From: Marinomonas piezotolerans
Lineage (GTDB): Bacteria > Pseudomonadota > Gammaproteobacteria > Pseudomonadales > Marinomonadaceae
Direction of reading: 5' to 3'
Assembly (NCBI RefSeq): GCF_003362755.1
Contig: NZ_QKRA01000002.1
Span: 310,001 to 374,000 of the forward strand
Length of the DNA: 64,000 nt
Positions 41,550-51,870 of the stretch are shown here, one piece after another. Numbering within the stretch: the stretch's first letter is position 1; each line of letters begins with the position of its first letter. The notes below the pieces were generated by a model. That model worked only from the letters and a program-made list of their open reading frames with translations. It searched no databases and had not been told where the DNA came from. Both the position numbers and the translations under genes were made by a program.

Positions 41550-43151
41550 ATGCCTGTGAAACTCTTTCTCTCTTTCTGTCTCTTTTTATCTGCCTATATA
41601 ACGCCTGCATTGGCGGCGAGTGCAGAGACAGATGCGTTGTTACAGCAACTGACGCAAACCAAATTATCTAAGATGCCGGCGATGGTGCATCAGCTCGAAG
41701 CAACGGGGGATGAATCCCTGTTACCTGTGTTTCGTGCGTGGCTTGCCGGTGATCTGCATTACACCCGTGACGACAACATCCTAGTCGTTGAAGTCGACGT
41801 CAACGGTGTAGACACGTATCAAGACCCTTACACTCAAGCAACCGTTGCGGGATTAACCAGCAAGCAGGTGCGCAAAATTAAAGTGAATAACAAGCTACGT
41901 GGGTTGCTACGTGGCGTGATCGCGCGCATACAGCTGACGTCAAGCGATGCCGATGTTCGCGAAAGTGCAGTGCGTGCCTTGTTGGCAGACATTGACGACG
42001 AAACCTTTGCAACGTTGGAGCGCATTTACCCGACTGAGCCGAACAAAGATGTCAGAGAGATGATGCACACCGCGTTATCCATCTACACCGCACAGGATCA
42101 AAACAGCAGCCAGACCGTGCGCTTAGCCGCGATAGACGTGTTGGGCGACAGCTTAGAAAACGATGTACGCAATGTGCTGTTTAGTTTAGAGCGCAGCGAC
42201 AATGAGGTGATTAGCAACGCCGCGACTCAAGCGTTAGTGAGCATTAACCGACAAGTAGAACGTTATGCGTTGGTGGATCAACTGTTTTTTGGTTTAAGCC
42301 TTGGCTCGGTGTTGCTGCTGGCCTCTATTGGTTTGGCGATCACCTTTGGTGTGATGGGCGTCATCAATATGGCCCATGGCGAGATGATCATGTTGGGTGC
42401 GTATACCACCTATGTGGTGCAACTGTTGATGCCGAACTACATCGATTATTCCATTTGGGTGGCGATTCCTGCTGCGTTTTTAGTCTCTGGTTTGATGGGC
42501 GTGGTGATTGAACGCTTAGTGATTTGTCGTTTGCATGGGCGACCGCTCGAAACCTTGCTGGCGACCTTCGGTATTAGTCTGATCTTACAGCAGCTCGTGC
42601 GTACAATTTTCTCTCCGTTGAATCGTCAAGTGTCCACGCCAAGCTGGATGAGTGGCTCGTGGGAGATCAACCCCGTTTTGTCCCTGACGCTGAACCGTTT
42701 ATACATTTTAGCCTTCGCGCTGTTGGTCTTCTTTGCCTTAGTCATGATTTTGAAGAAAAGCTCATTGGGTCTCAACGTTCGTGCGGTGTCGCAAAACCGC
42801 AACATGGCAAAAGCGATGGGCGTGAGAACCGAGTGGGTTGATGCGATGACCTTTGGTTTAGGGTCTGGCATTGCAGGGATTGCTGGGGTGGCTTTATCAC
42901 AGTTGACCAACGTGGGGCCAAACTTGGGCCAAGCGTACATCATTGATTCCTTCATGGTGGTGGTCTTCGGTGGTGTCGGTAACTTACTCGGCACGCTGGT
43001 CGCGGCGTTCACGCTGGGCATTGCCAACAAATTCCTTGAGCCTACGACGGGGGCGGTGTTAGCGGCCATCTTGGTCTTGGTGTTCATTATCCTATTTATT
43101 CAGAAGCGTCCTAAAGGACTGTTCCCACAAAAAGGGAGGGCAGCAGAATGA
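41550..43151 (+). CDS. urtB: Urea ABC transporter permease UrtB
   Basis: 533 residues from ATG 41550; the GTG at 41556 has better spacing from GGAGA and may be the real start. Signal-like N-terminus (KLFLSFCLFLSAYITPALAAS), then a periplasmic-looking helical-repeat domain (about 25-230) that is typical of UrtB but absent in LivH, then about eight transmembrane helices with GVMGVINMAHGEMIMLGAYTTY. Forms the channel with UrtC. Overlaps urtC by 4 bp (43148-43151). Confidence 0.93.
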   Translation: MPVKLFLSFCLFLSAYITPALAASAETDALLQQLTQTKLSKMPAMVHQLEATGDESLLPVFRAWLAGDLHYTRDDNILVVEVDVNGVDTYQDPYTQATVAGLTSKQVRKIKVNNKLRGLLRGVIARIQLTSSDADVRESAVRALLADIDDETFATLERIYPTEPNKDVREMMHTALSIYTAQDQNSSQTVRLAAIDVLGDSLENDVRNVLFSLERSDNEVISNAATQALVSINRQVERYALVDQLFFGLSLGSVLLLASIGLAITFGVMGVINMAHGEMIMLGAYTTYVVQLLMPNYIDYSIWVAIPAAFLVSGLMGVVIERLVICRLHGRPLETLLATFGISLILQQLVRTIFSPLNRQVSTPSWMSGSWEINPVLSLTLNRLYILAFALLVFFALVMILKKSSLGLNVRAVSQNRNMAKAMGVRTEWVDAMTFGLGSGIAGIAGVALSQLTNVGPNLGQAYIIDSFMVVVFGGVGNLLGTLVAAFTLGIANKFLEPTTGAVLAAILVLVFIILFIQKRPKGLFPQKGRAAE

Positions 43152-44281
43152 GCAAGCTGATCAATTGGTTTACCGAAGGACGCTCGTCTGGCAAATACAC
43201 GCTGCCGTTTGTGGTTCTTCTGCTGGCCGTAACGGTGCTCGCCTCGGCGGCTAACTTGCTACTGCCTCAAGATTCGGCCCTATACGTCAGCACTTACAGC
43301 ATTACCTTATTAGGTAAATACTTGTGTTACGCCATGTTGGCGTTGGCTGTGGATATTATCTGGGGTTACTGCGGTATTTTGAGTTTAGGTCATGGTGCCT
43401 TTTTCGCACTGGGTGGCTACGCCATGGGCATGTACTTGATGCGCCAGATCGGTGACCGCGGTGTCTATGGCCACCCAGAGTTGCCGGACTTTATGGTGTT
43501 TTTGGATTGGAAAGAGCTGCCTTGGTTCTGGCTCGGTATGGATCAATTCTGGTTCGCCATGATCATGGCCGTTGTCGTACCCGGTCTGTTGGCCTTTGTC
43601 TTTGGTTGGTTAGCATTCCGCTCTCGTGTGACGGGGGTGTACTTGTCGATCATGACTCAAGCCCTTACCTACGCGCTTTTGCTTGCATTCTTCCGCAACG
43701 AAATGGGCTTTGGTGGCAACAATGGCTTGACCGATTTTAAAGAAATTTTGGGCTTTGATTTGCAGTCTGATAGCACACGCGTGTCCCTGTTTATCATCAC
43801 CGCATTGATTTTGGCATTGGTGCTGCTGGCGAGCCAACGCATTCTGTCCTCTCGCTTGGGCAAGGTGACATTGGCAGTACGTGATGCCGAGCCGCGTACA
43901 CGCTTTATTGGCTATCGTACTGAGCGTTATAAGGTCTGGTTGTTTGTGTATTCGGCCGTGATCGCAGGTGTTGCGGGGGCGCTGTATGTACCGCAGGTTG
44001 GGATCATCAACCCAGGGGAATTCTCTCCGATTAACTCAATAGAGATCGTTATTTGGGTAGCCGTAGGCGGCCGTGGCACCTTGATTGGCGCGATCATTGG
44101 TGCATTGCTGGTGAACTACGCTAAGACCCGCTTCACTGCGATCATGCCAGACGGCTGGTTGTTTGCATTGGGCGCGTTGTTTGTCTTGGTGACGTTATTC
44201 TTACCAAAAGGCTTGATGGGGCTGTATGGCCAACTGCAATCCAAGCGTCGTCAAAACGCTGAACAGGAGGTGCAATCATGA
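43148..44281 (+). CDS. urtC: Urea ABC transporter permease UrtC
   Basis: 377 residues, about nine to ten transmembrane helices, longer than LivM as expected for UrtC. Signatures: WGYCGILSLGHGAFFALGGY, RNEMGFGGNNGLTDFKEILG and the EAA-like loop with RDAEPRTRFIGYRTERYK. Partner of UrtB in urea import. Overlaps urtB and urtD by 4 bp each. Confidence 0.93.
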   Translation: MSKLINWFTEGRSSGKYTLPFVVLLLAVTVLASAANLLLPQDSALYVSTYSITLLGKYLCYAMLALAVDIIWGYCGILSLGHGAFFALGGYAMGMYLMRQIGDRGVYGHPELPDFMVFLDWKELPWFWLGMDQFWFAMIMAVVVPGLLAFVFGWLAFRSRVTGVYLSIMTQALTYALLLAFFRNEMGFGGNNGLTDFKEILGFDLQSDSTRVSLFIITALILALVLLASQRILSSRLGKVTLAVRDAEPRTRFIGYRTERYKVWLFVYSAVIAGVAGALYVPQVGIINPGEFSPINSIEIVIWVAVGGRGTLIGAIIGALLVNYAKTRFTAIMPDGWLFALGALFVLVTLFLPKGLMGLYGQLQSKRRQNAEQEVQS

Positions 44282-45132
44282 GTGCGTTGGACAACTCTCT
44301 GCAGGGGTTACGTGAGACGTTTCGCCGCGATCAGGTCTGGCCTTTTCTAGCAGGCGAGCAAAACAAGGTCGATGTGTCGAATCAAATGATTCTGTATGTA
44401 GAAGGCTTAAATCTGAGTTTTGACGGGTTTAAAGCGCTAAATGACCTGAACTTGTATGTAAAAGACGGGGAACTGCGTTGTTTGATCGGTGCCAATGGTG
44501 CTGGCAAAACCACGCTGATGGATGTCATCACAGGTAAGACACAGTGTGACTCAGGCACCGTGTATTTTGGTCAAACCCACAACTTATTGACGAAAGACGA
44601 AGCCGACATTGCTCAGCTGGGTATTGGCCGTAAATTCCAAAAGCCGACCGTGTTTGAAGAGCAAACCGTGTTCGACAATTTGGAGTTGTCACTAAAAACC
44701 GACAAACGTGTGATTCAAACGTTATTCGCACGCTTGTCGCCCAGTGAAATTGATCGCATAGACGAAGTGCTGGCGATCATTGGCCTGAAAGAACTCCGCT
44801 TTATGAAGGCGGGGGCCTTGTCTCACGGACAAAAACAATGGCTCGAAATTGGCATGTTGTTGGTGTCCGATCCACGTTTGCTACTGATAGACGAACCCGT
44901 TGCGGGGATGACGGCACAAGAGACAGAGCGTACCGCCGAGCTACTGACGTCACTCGCGGGAGAGCGCACAGTGATCGTCGTCGAGCATGATATGGAGTTC
45001 GTACGCAGCATTGCGCGCACCGTGACGGTGCTTCACCAAGGCTCAGTACTGGCAGAAGGCACCATGGATCAGATTCAGAACAATAAAGATGTGATCGAGG
45101 TGTACCTCGGCGAAGAAGCGGCGGAGGCATAG
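44278..45132 (+). CDS. urtD: Urea ABC transporter ATPase UrtD
   Basis: 284 residues with a ~35-residue N-terminal extension common in UrtD. Walker A GANGAGKTTLMD, Q-loop FQKPTVFEEQTVFDNLEL, signature LSHGQKQWLEIG and Walker B LLLIDEPVAGMTAQE are intact. Energises urea uptake with UrtE, whose gene begins 2 bp after this one. Confidence 0.93.
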   Translation: MSALDNSLQGLRETFRRDQVWPFLAGEQNKVDVSNQMILYVEGLNLSFDGFKALNDLNLYVKDGELRCLIGANGAGKTTLMDVITGKTQCDSGTVYFGQTHNLLTKDEADIAQLGIGRKFQKPTVFEEQTVFDNLELSLKTDKRVIQTLFARLSPSEIDRIDEVLAIIGLKELRFMKAGALSHGQKQWLEIGMLLVSDPRLLLIDEPVAGMTAQETERTAELLTSLAGERTVIVVEHDMEFVRSIARTVTVLHQGSVLAEGTMDQIQNNKDVIEVYLGEEAAEA

Positions 45133-45134
45133 TC

Positions 45135-45824
45135 ATGATTTCGATTAACAAAGTCAGCCAGCTGTACGGCGGCACACAGATTCTGTGGGATTTGGACTTA
45201 GACATCGTGCCAGGCTCCATTACCTGCATTATGGGGCGCAACGGTGTCGGCAAAACCACCCTGATGAAAGCCATTATGGGGTTACTGCCGATTAAAAGTG
45301 GCGAGATCACCATGGGCGATGAAGCGCTGCATAAGCAAAGTGCGGAGCGTCGCGCCTACGCAGGCATTGGCTACGTTCCACAAGGGCGTGACATCTTTCC
45401 AATGCTCACCGTTGAAGAAAACTTGCGCATTGGCTTACCCGTTCGCAAAAGCAAAGAGATACCCGAAAAAATCTTTGAGTTGTTTCCTGTGTTGAAAGAA
45501 ATGCTGCATCGCCGTGGCGGTGACCTGTCGGGTGGTCAACAGCAGCAATTGGCCATAGGTCGAGCGTTGGTATTAGAGCCCAAAGTCTTGATTCTGGATG
45601 AGCCCAACGAAGGCATTCAGCCGAACATCGTCAAACAGATTGGCGATGTCATCTTGAAGCTCAATGAAGAAGAGGGCCTCACGGTGATCCTAATTGAGCA
45701 AAAGCTAGGCTTTGCGCGCCGCGTCGGCAAAGAATTTCGCCTGATGGAGAAGGGGCGCATTGTGGCTGCAGACAAGATGGAAAACCTGAACGACGACTTG
45801 ATCAAGCAATACCTCGCGGTGTAA
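45135..45824 (+). CDS. urtE: Urea ABC transporter ATPase UrtE
   Basis: 229 residues. Walker A GRNGVGKTTLMK, YVPQGRDIFPMLTVEENLRIG, signature LSGGQQQQLAIGRAL, Walker B VLILDEPNEGIQPNI and the H-loop region VILIEQKL. The NEGIQPNIV stretch is characteristic of UrtE. Last gene of the transporter; ureD starts 24 bp later in the same transcription unit. Confidence 0.93.
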   Translation: MISINKVSQLYGGTQILWDLDLDIVPGSITCIMGRNGVGKTTLMKAIMGLLPIKSGEITMGDEALHKQSAERRAYAGIGYVPQGRDIFPMLTVEENLRIGLPVRKSKEIPEKIFELFPVLKEMLHRRGGDLSGGQQQQLAIGRALVLEPKVLILDEPNEGIQPNIVKQIGDVILKLNEEEGLTVILIEQKLGFARRVGKEFRLMEKGRIVAADKMENLNDDLIKQYLAV

Positions 45825-45848
45825 CCGCTAGGTCGTGTAAGGAGCAGT

Positions 45849-46727
45849 ATGAGCCAAGTTCTAGACTCTCGTTTATATCAGCCAATCAAAGAAGCCAGCC
45901 AGTGGCAGGCTTATCTCAATCTCGGCTTTACCAAGAGTGAGCGCGGTACGGTGCTGAAAACCTGCGATCACAAGGGGCCTTTGTATGTGCAAAAGCCCTT
46001 TTATCCTGAGGGTAAAGAGACGGCTCATGTCTACCTATTGCACCCGCCGGGTGGCTTGGTGTCGGGAGATGAGCTGGTGATTTCATCGCGACAGGCCCCC
46101 GACACCCATGTGTTGATCACGACGCCAGGTGCGGGGCGTGTTTATAAGGCGCGACCAGACCGTACGCTGCAATGTCAGACGACGCATTTGCAAGTCCCTG
46201 CAGAAGCCATCATGGAGTGGCTGCCCCAAGAAACCATTTTGTATCCCGATGCCAACACGCGCCTGCGTAATCATGTTGAGTTACATGGCAATGCGCGATT
46301 TATCGGGTGGGAAATCACCTGCTTTGGCTTGCCCGCCAACCAACTCGACTTCGGTGTAGGAAGCGCTGATCAAAGCGTTCAGATTCGCAGCGACGGGCGC
46401 ATCCGTTTGCGCGAGCGTTTATTGGTGGATGAGCACAGTCGCGATCTGATGGCTGGCAAAGCAGGGCTTCAAGGACAACCTGTTAATGGCTTGATGATTG
46501 CAGGCCCATTCCTTCAAGACACCGAAGCGCTAATCGATGCCCTGCGTGAATTGTGTCAAGCCGATGACAGCGTAGCGGGAGCAACCGTTGTCGATGAATT
46601 TATCTTAATCCGCAGCTTGGGCAACGACAGTGAAAAAATGAAGCGTTTGTTTACACACTGCTGGGGCGTCATTCGCCCCGCCTTAATTGGCAAGCCAGCT
46701 TGCGCACCACGAATCTGGGCGACTTAA
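45849..46727 (+). CDS. ureD: Urease accessory protein UreD
   Basis: 292 residues. Scaffold of the UreDFG nickel-loading complex on apo-urease. Recognisable by the segments KPFYPEG near residue 50, LHPPGGLVSGDEL, TTPGAGRVYK and WLPQETILYPDA, all conserved in UreD/UreH. ATG preceded by AAGGAGC. Followed 57 bp later by ureA. Confidence 0.93.
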   Translation: MSQVLDSRLYQPIKEASQWQAYLNLGFTKSERGTVLKTCDHKGPLYVQKPFYPEGKETAHVYLLHPPGGLVSGDELVISSRQAPDTHVLITTPGAGRVYKARPDRTLQCQTTHLQVPAEAIMEWLPQETILYPDANTRLRNHVELHGNARFIGWEITCFGLPANQLDFGVGSADQSVQIRSDGRIRLRERLLVDEHSRDLMAGKAGLQGQPVNGLMIAGPFLQDTEALIDALRELCQADDSVAGATVVDEFILIRSLGNDSEKMKRLFTHCWGVIRPALIGKPACAPRIWAT

Positions 46728-46784
46728 GGATGGCGCGCAACGGCGTTAACCAAGCGAGATCGCAACAACTAAAGGGTTAGAACG

Positions 46785-47087
46785 ATGGAATTACTACCAA
46801 GAGAAAAGGATAAGCTGCTGGTGTTTACCGCAGCATTGTTGGCCGAGCGACGCTTAAATCGCGGCCTCAAGTTGAATTATCCCGAAGCCATGGCGTTTAT
46901 CACCATGGAGATCATCGAGGGGGCGCGTGATGGTAAAACCGTCGCCGAGCTGATGGCCTTTGGTAAGACGCTATTGAGCGCTGATCAGGTGATGGAAGGC
47001 GTGGCCGATTTAATCCACGAAGTACAAGTAGAAGCAACATTTCCAGACGGCACTAAATTGGTGACGGTGCATAACCCGATTAACTAA
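46785..47087 (+). CDS. ureA: Urease gamma subunit
   Basis: 100 residues, the standard length of UreA. It begins [20 protein letters not shown] and contains [21 protein letters not shown] sequence (here [14 protein letters not shown]), LMAFGK and [20 protein letters not shown], all near-invariant. Structural subunit of the (UreABC)3 enzyme in the cytoplasm. Confidence 0.95.
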   Translation: MELLPREKDKLLVFTAALLAERRLNRGLKLNYPEAMAFITMEIIEGARDGKTVAELMAFGKTLLSADQVMEGVADLIHEVQVEATFPDGTKLVTVHNPIN

Positions 47088-47100
47088 CCACGGAGGCAGC

Positions 47101-47421
47101 ATGATTCCAGGTGAAATTCAGGTCGCCGAAGGGGTGATCACATTAAACGAAGGCCGTAAAACGCTGACATTGCGCGTTGAAAACACCGGTGATCGTCCGG
47201 TTCAGATTGGCTCCCATTACCATTTTTACGAAGTGAACCCCGCATTGGTATTCGAACGCGAGCAAGCCAAGGGCTACCGCTTAAACATCGCTTCGGGCAC
47301 GGCGGTGCGTTTCGAACCAGGCCAAGGCCGCGAGGTGGAATTAGTGGAATACGCGGGCACGAAAACCATTTATGGTTTCCGTGGCGAAGTCATGGGCACC
47401 TTAACAGAGGGAGCAAAATAA
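47101..47421 (+). CDS. ureB: Urease beta subunit
   Basis: 106 residues. Conserved MIPGEI start, [37 protein letters not shown] and the [10 protein letters not shown] end are all present. Its TAA stop shares one base with the ureC ATG (47421), so the two are translationally coupled. Confidence 0.95.
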   Translation: MIPGEIQVAEGVITLNEGRKTLTLRVENTGDRPVQIGSHYHFYEVNPALVFEREQAKGYRLNIASGTAVRFEPGQGREVELVEYAGTKTIYGFRGEVMGTLTEGAK

Positions 47422-49127
47422 TGGCGACGATGGACAGACACAGCTATGCACAGATGTTTGGCCCGACCACGGGTGATCGCGTCCGTTTAGGCGATACGGA
47501 CTTATGGATTCAGGTCGAAAAGGATTTCACCACCTACGGCGATGAGGTCAAATTCGGCGGCGGTAAAGTGATTCGGGATGGCATGGGACAAAGTCAACTG
47601 ACCAATGAGGTCGCCGTGGATCTAGTGATTACCAATGCGCTAGTGCTGGATCATTGGGGCATTGTCAAAGGTGATGTGGGCATCAAAGACGGCCGTATTT
47701 TTAAAGTGGGTAAAGCGGGCAACCCAGATGTGCAGGACAACGTTGATATCGTGGTGGGCCCTGGTACGGAAGTGATTGCAGGGGAAGGTTCTATTCTGAC
47801 TGCGGGGGGCATCGACGCGCATATTCACTTTATCTGCCCACAGCAAATTGAAGAGGCGCTGACCTCTGGCGTCACCACCATGATCGGTGGCGGTACTGGC
47901 CCCGCAACGGGCACCAATGCGACCACCTGTACGTCTGGCCCTTGGTACCTTGGCAAGATGCTGCAAGCAACGGACAGCATGCCGATGAACTTAGGCTTTT
48001 TAGGCAAAGGTAATGCGAGTTTACCCGAAGCGCTGGAAGAGCAACTGGAAGCCGGTGCCTGTGGCTTGAAGTTGCATGAAGACTGGGGCACGACGCCAGC
48101 ATCGATTGATTGCTGTCTTTCTGTGGCCGAGAAGTATGACGTACAAGTCGCGATTCACACCGATACTTTAAACGAGTCGGGCTTTGTGGACAGTACCTTG
48201 GATGCGTTTAAAGATCGAGTCATTCATACCTACCACACCGAAGGTGCTGGTGGTGGTCATGCGCCGGATATTATCCGTGCAGCGGGGCTGACCAATGTCT
48301 TGCCTTCGTCAACCAACCCAACCCGTCCGTATACCCATAATACGGTCGATGAGCATTTAGACATGCTGATGGTGTGTCATCACTTGGACAGCAATATTCC
48401 TGAAGACGTGGCGTTTGCCGATTCGCGTATTCGCAAAGAAACCATCGCTGCGGAAGACATCTTCCACGATCGTGGTGCGTTCTCCATGATTTCGTCGGAT
48501 TCCCAAGCCATGGGGCGCGTCGGTGAAGTGGTCACGCGCACCTGGCAAACCGCCCATAAAATGAAGCAACAATTTGGTCTATTGCCTGAAGACTCTGATT
48601 TGGGAGCGGATAATTTCCGTGCCAAACGCTACATTGCTAAGTACACCATCAACCCTGCTATTGCCCATGGTATTAGTCACGAGGTGGGCTCGATTGAGCC
48701 GGGTAAATTGGCGGATTTGGTGTTGTGGAAACCTGCATTTTTCGCGGTTAAACCCTCATTGATTATCAAAGGTGGCATGATTGCCAGTGCACCAATGGGG
48801 GATCCGAACGCGTCGATTCCAACCCCTCAGCCAGTGCATTACCGCCCAATGTTTGGCTCGTTTGGTAAGGCCAGCGCAGCGACCTCTGTGACCTTTGTCT
48901 CGCAAGCCGCACTAGGCAATGACCTCAAACAAAATCTGGGATTGGAGCGTACCTTAGTCGCCTGTAAAAACACCCGCAATATTGGTAAGTCCGACATGGT
49001 TCACAATGCTTGGATGCCGAATATTACTGTCGATCCACAAACCTATGAGGTGCGTGCAGACGGCGAATTATTAACCTGTGAGCCAGCGGAAAGCTTGCCA
49101 CTGTCGCAGCTTTATAACTTGTTTTAA
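47421..49127 (+). CDS. ureC: Urease alpha (catalytic) subunit
   Basis: 568 residues. Hydrolyses urea to ammonia and carbamate at a di-nickel centre. All nickel and catalytic motifs are visible: HIHFI (two His), the carbamylated lysine in [18 protein letters not shown], the [12 protein letters not shown] loop, the flap CHHLD with catalytic His and Cys, and the Asp ligand within SDSQAMGR. Full length, no sign of damage. Sits between ureB and ureE. Confidence 0.97.
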   Translation: MATMDRHSYAQMFGPTTGDRVRLGDTDLWIQVEKDFTTYGDEVKFGGGKVIRDGMGQSQLTNEVAVDLVITNALVLDHWGIVKGDVGIKDGRIFKVGKAGNPDVQDNVDIVVGPGTEVIAGEGSILTAGGIDAHIHFICPQQIEEALTSGVTTMIGGGTGPATGTNATTCTSGPWYLGKMLQATDSMPMNLGFLGKGNASLPEALEEQLEAGACGLKLHEDWGTTPASIDCCLSVAEKYDVQVAIHTDTLNESGFVDSTLDAFKDRVIHTYHTEGAGGGHAPDIIRAAGLTNVLPSSTNPTRPYTHNTVDEHLDMLMVCHHLDSNIPEDVAFADSRIRKETIAAEDIFHDRGAFSMISSDSQAMGRVGEVVTRTWQTAHKMKQQFGLLPEDSDLGADNFRAKRYIAKYTINPAIAHGISHEVGSIEPGKLADLVLWKPAFFAVKPSLIIKGGMIASAPMGDPNASIPTPQPVHYRPMFGSFGKASAATSVTFVSQAALGNDLKQNLGLERTLVACKNTRNIGKSDMVHNAWMPNITVDPQTYEVRADGELLTCEPAESLPLSQLYNLF

Positions 49128-49159
49128 TGCGCGACGTTGACCGGATTAGGAGTTGTCCT

Positions 49160-49603
49160 ATGTTAGACATTTACACTCGCCTCGGAACGCACTGTCACGA
49201 TGAGGTGTACACCACGGTTATTTTGACCCATGAGCAGCGAGAGCGCGGCCGCTTAAAGCTTGTTGGTGAAAATGGCGAAGACATTCGCGTGTTTTTAGAC
49301 CGCGGTAAACCGCTGTTAGTCGGCGAATACTTACTTGCTGAATGCGGTAAAACGATTCAGATTGTTGGTGCGGTTGAAGACATTGCCCATGCCAGTTGTG
49401 ACGATTGGACGACCTTTGCGAAAGCTTGCTATCACCTTGGAAATCGCCACACCAAAGTCGAAGTAGGAGAGCGTTGGTTACGCATCAAGCCCGACCATGT
49501 ATTGGAAGAAATGCTGCACTTACTAGGGTTAGTGGTGAGTCACGAACAGGGTGTGTTTAATCCAGAATCGGGGGCGTATAGCCATGGACATCACCACCAC
49601 TGA
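49160..49603 (+). CDS. ureE: Urease accessory nickel chaperone UreE
   Basis: 147 residues from the ATG at 49160, which has AGGAG about 9 bp upstream; a reading from 49127 is rejected. N-terminal peptide-binding domain (TRLGTH...RGRLKLVGENGEDIRVFLDRG) and C-terminal metal-binding domain with YHLGNRHTKVE. The tail ends SHGHHHH, a short His cluster for nickel storage. Overlaps ureF by 20 bp. Confidence 0.92.
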   Translation: MLDIYTRLGTHCHDEVYTTVILTHEQRERGRLKLVGENGEDIRVFLDRGKPLLVGEYLLAECGKTIQIVGAVEDIAHASCDDWTTFAKACYHLGNRHTKVEVGERWLRIKPDHVLEEMLHLLGLVVSHEQGVFNPESGAYSHGHHHH

Positions 49604-50261
49604 TCATGGACTGTTGCGCTTATTGCAACTGAGTAGCGTCAGCCTGCCAGTGGGGGGCTATGCGTTTTCCCAAGGCATGGAATACGCCATTGATCGTGGT
49701 TGGGTGACTAAGCAAACGCAGGTGGCTGATTGGACGCAGTTGCAGCTTTTGCAATCGTTAGCTCGGGTGGATTTGCCGATATTGCGTCTGGCAATGGCTG
49801 CTTGGGCGATGCGGGATGAAGTACGTCTTGTTGAGCTTAATGATCTAATCCTAGCCTGCCGTGAAACCAAAGAGCTGCGCCTTAATGATACGGCGATGGG
49901 CGAAGCCTTAGCGCGCTTGCTGCGTAGTTTAGAGATTGAGACGCCGTTTGTGCGTTTGGAGGACATCAGTTTTGTGGTGTTGTTCGCCATCGCTGCTAGC
50001 CATTGGCAGATTGAATTTGAGACCGCGGCTCTGGGGTTTTCCTGGTCGTGGTTGGAAAACCAAATTGCTGCTGCGACTAAGTTGGTGCCACTAGGACAAA
50101 CCCAAGCGCAGTTATTGTTAGGTGAATTACAGCCAGTGTTATCCGATGCCATTGCTTTGGCGAAAACACTAGAGGAAGACGATATTGGTGCAGGCCTACC
50201 AGCAGTCGCCATCGCCAGTTGTTTACATGAGACCCAATATTCAAGGCTGTTTCGGTCTTAG
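49584..50261 (+). CDS. ureF: Urease accessory protein UreF
   Basis: 225 residues from the ATG at 49584, inside the 3' end of ureE. All-helical UreF with LPVGGYAFSQGMEYAIDRGWV near the N-terminus and RETKELRLNDTAMGEALARL in the middle. It acts as activator in the UreDFG complex and gates GTP hydrolysis by UreG. Unusually, ureG does not follow at once: 323 bp containing tandem repeats intervene. Confidence 0.93.
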   Translation: MDITTTDHGLLRLLQLSSVSLPVGGYAFSQGMEYAIDRGWVTKQTQVADWTQLQLLQSLARVDLPILRLAMAAWAMRDEVRLVELNDLILACRETKELRLNDTAMGEALARLLRSLEIETPFVRLEDISFVVLFAIAASHWQIEFETAALGFSWSWLENQIAAATKLVPLGQTQAQLLLGELQPVLSDAIALAKTLEEDDIGAGLPAVAIASCLHETQYSRLFRS

Positions 50262-50278
50262 CCTATTTGGGGCGAGGA

Positions 50279-50548
50279 TTATGGAAATCACTGCGCTCAG
50301 ACGCGCAGGCGCGAAACCGTTCGCGCACTGACTTCCATAATCCTCAGAGAGAATAGGTGAGATACAAACCATTGAGGTCTATTTGAGTTTGGTCTGGTGG
50401 GTGTGAGTTATGGAGATCACTGCGCTCAGACGCACAGGCGCGAAACCGTTCGCGCACTGACTTCCATAATCCTCAGAGAGAATAAGTGAGATATAAACCA
50501 TTGAGGTCTATTTGAGTTTGGTCTGGTAGGTGTGAGTTATGGAGATCA
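50279..50548. repeat. 129-bp tandem repeat with three-way-junction inverted repeats
   Basis: Two full copies and a stub: units begin at 50281, 50410 and 50539, a period of exactly 129 bp. Each full unit contains a 62-nt palindromic core (50279-50340 and 50408-50469). Outer arms TTATGGAAATCA / TGACTTCCATAA are complementary at 11 of 12. Inside lie two hairpins, CTGCGC / GCGCAG (loop TCAGAC) and GCGCGAA / TTCGCGC (loop ACCG), so each core can form a three-way junction. Copy 2 has GCACAG in place of GCGCAG. The rest of the unit is about 67 bp of near-identical linker. It lies between ureF and ureG and holds no gene. Confidence 0.9.
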
Positions 50549-50584
50549 GAAGTAGACATAGTGATATCGCAATAGGAGCGAGAT

Positions 50585-51232
50585 ATGAGTAAACCAAAAC
50601 AAACCCTACGAGTCGGTGTAGGTGGCCCAGTCGGTTCGGGTAAGACGGCATTATTGCGCTCTTTGTGTTCGGCAATGCGCGAGCATTACAACATCGCGGT
50701 GGTGACCAATGATATTTACACCCAAGAAGACGCTAAGTTTTTGACACGTCACGAAGCATTGGAAGCGGATCGCATTATCGGTGTGGAGACAGGCGGTTGT
50801 CCTCATACGGCGATTCGTGAAGATGCGTCGATGAATTTGGCTGCCATAGACCAATTGCTGGAACGCCACGGGGAGTTAGATGTGGTGTTTGTCGAATCGG
50901 GGGGGGACAACCTCAGTGCGACGTTCAGTCCAGAGCTGTCCGACTTCACCATTTATGTTATCGACGTCTCCGCTGGGGATAAGATTCCGCGTAAAGGTGG
51001 GCCGGGCATTACGAAGTCGGATTTGTTGATCATTAATAAGATTGACCTTGCACCGCTGGTAGGCGCGTCGCTTGAAGTGATGGATGAAGACGCCAAAGCA
51101 CAACGGGGTGAGCGTCCGTTTGTGTTTTCAAATTTAAAAGCGGCGCAAGGGTTGGATGAGATCATTCAGCTGATTGTGTCTGAAGGTATGTTGGAAGCGA
51201 AAGAGATCCCACCCGCTAAAGCGGTGGTGTAA
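50585..51232 (+). CDS. ureG: Urease accessory GTPase UreG
   Basis: 215 residues. SIMIBI-class GTPase delivering nickel to urease. Walker [13 protein letters not shown] (13-24), the Cys-Pro-His nickel motif in [30 protein letters not shown] and the guanine-specific NKIDLA are present. Ribosome site AGGAGCG upstream. Separated from ureF by the tandem repeat region, so it may have altered or separate expression. Confidence 0.95.
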   Translation: MSKPKQTLRVGVGGPVGSGKTALLRSLCSAMREHYNIAVVTNDIYTQEDAKFLTRHEALEADRIIGVETGGCPHTAIREDASMNLAAIDQLLERHGELDVVFVESGGDNLSATFSPELSDFTIYVIDVSAGDKIPRKGGPGITKSDLLIINKIDLAPLVGASLEVMDEDAKAQRGERPFVFSNLKAAQGLDEIIQLIVSEGMLEAKEIPPAKAVV

Positions 51233-51261
51233 CGCGAAATCGGTGTGTTAAGGAGAAGAGT

Positions 51262-51846
51262 ATGCAATCTGTAATGAAGAAAGTCGCACTGGCTGGTGCG
51301 TTAGCAATCGGCTCTAGTGCCGTATTAGCGCATTCTGGTCATGAGCACACGTCGAGCTTTATGTCTGGGGTGATGCATCCATTGGGTGGGTTAGATCATT
51401 TGTTGGCGATGGTCGCGGTGGGGTTATGGGCGGCGAGTCTAGGTGGCCGAGCATTATACGCTGTGCCCGTCGCATTTGTGGCTATGATGTTATTAGGGGG
51501 TGGCGCGGCAATGGCTGGGTTGAGTGTGCCGTTTGTTGAGCAAGGTATTCTACTGTCGGTCATCGTTCTCGGTGCTTTAGTGCTGGGCGCGAAGCGTTTG
51601 CCTGTCGTAGCGTGTGCGGCCATTGCTGGTGGCTTTGCAATCTTTCATGGGGTGGCGCACGGTATGGAAATGCCACTGAGTGCATCGGGTGCGCAATATG
51701 CACTGGGCTTTGCGTTAGCCACGGCTGCGTTGCATGGCGCGGGTGTAGGCTTTGGTCAGTGGATGGCGCGCATTGGCACACCTTTGGTGACTCGCGTCGG
51801 CGGATCGGTAATTGCCCTAGCAGGCATGGTGCTTGCCATCGCATAA
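51262..51846 (+). CDS. ureJ: HupE/UreJ-family membrane protein
   Basis: 194 residues with a signal-like N-terminus and about six transmembrane helices. The HPLGGLDHLLAM motif after the first segment and HGVAHGMEMP in the middle are the HupE/UreJ signature; the conserved His and Asp suggest nickel or other divalent metal transport. Located 29 bp after ureG, consistent with supplying nickel to urease. ATG preceded by AAGGAGAA. Confidence 0.88.
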   Translation: MQSVMKKVALAGALAIGSSAVLAHSGHEHTSSFMSGVMHPLGGLDHLLAMVAVGLWAASLGGRALYAVPVAFVAMMLLGGGAAMAGLSVPFVEQGILLSVIVLGALVLGAKRLPVVACAAIAGGFAIFHGVAHGMEMPLSASGAQYALGFALATAALHGAGVGFGQWMARIGTPLVTRVGGSVIALAGMVLAIA

Positions 51847-51870
51847 CCTATCGGTAGGTAGTTAATAAAT

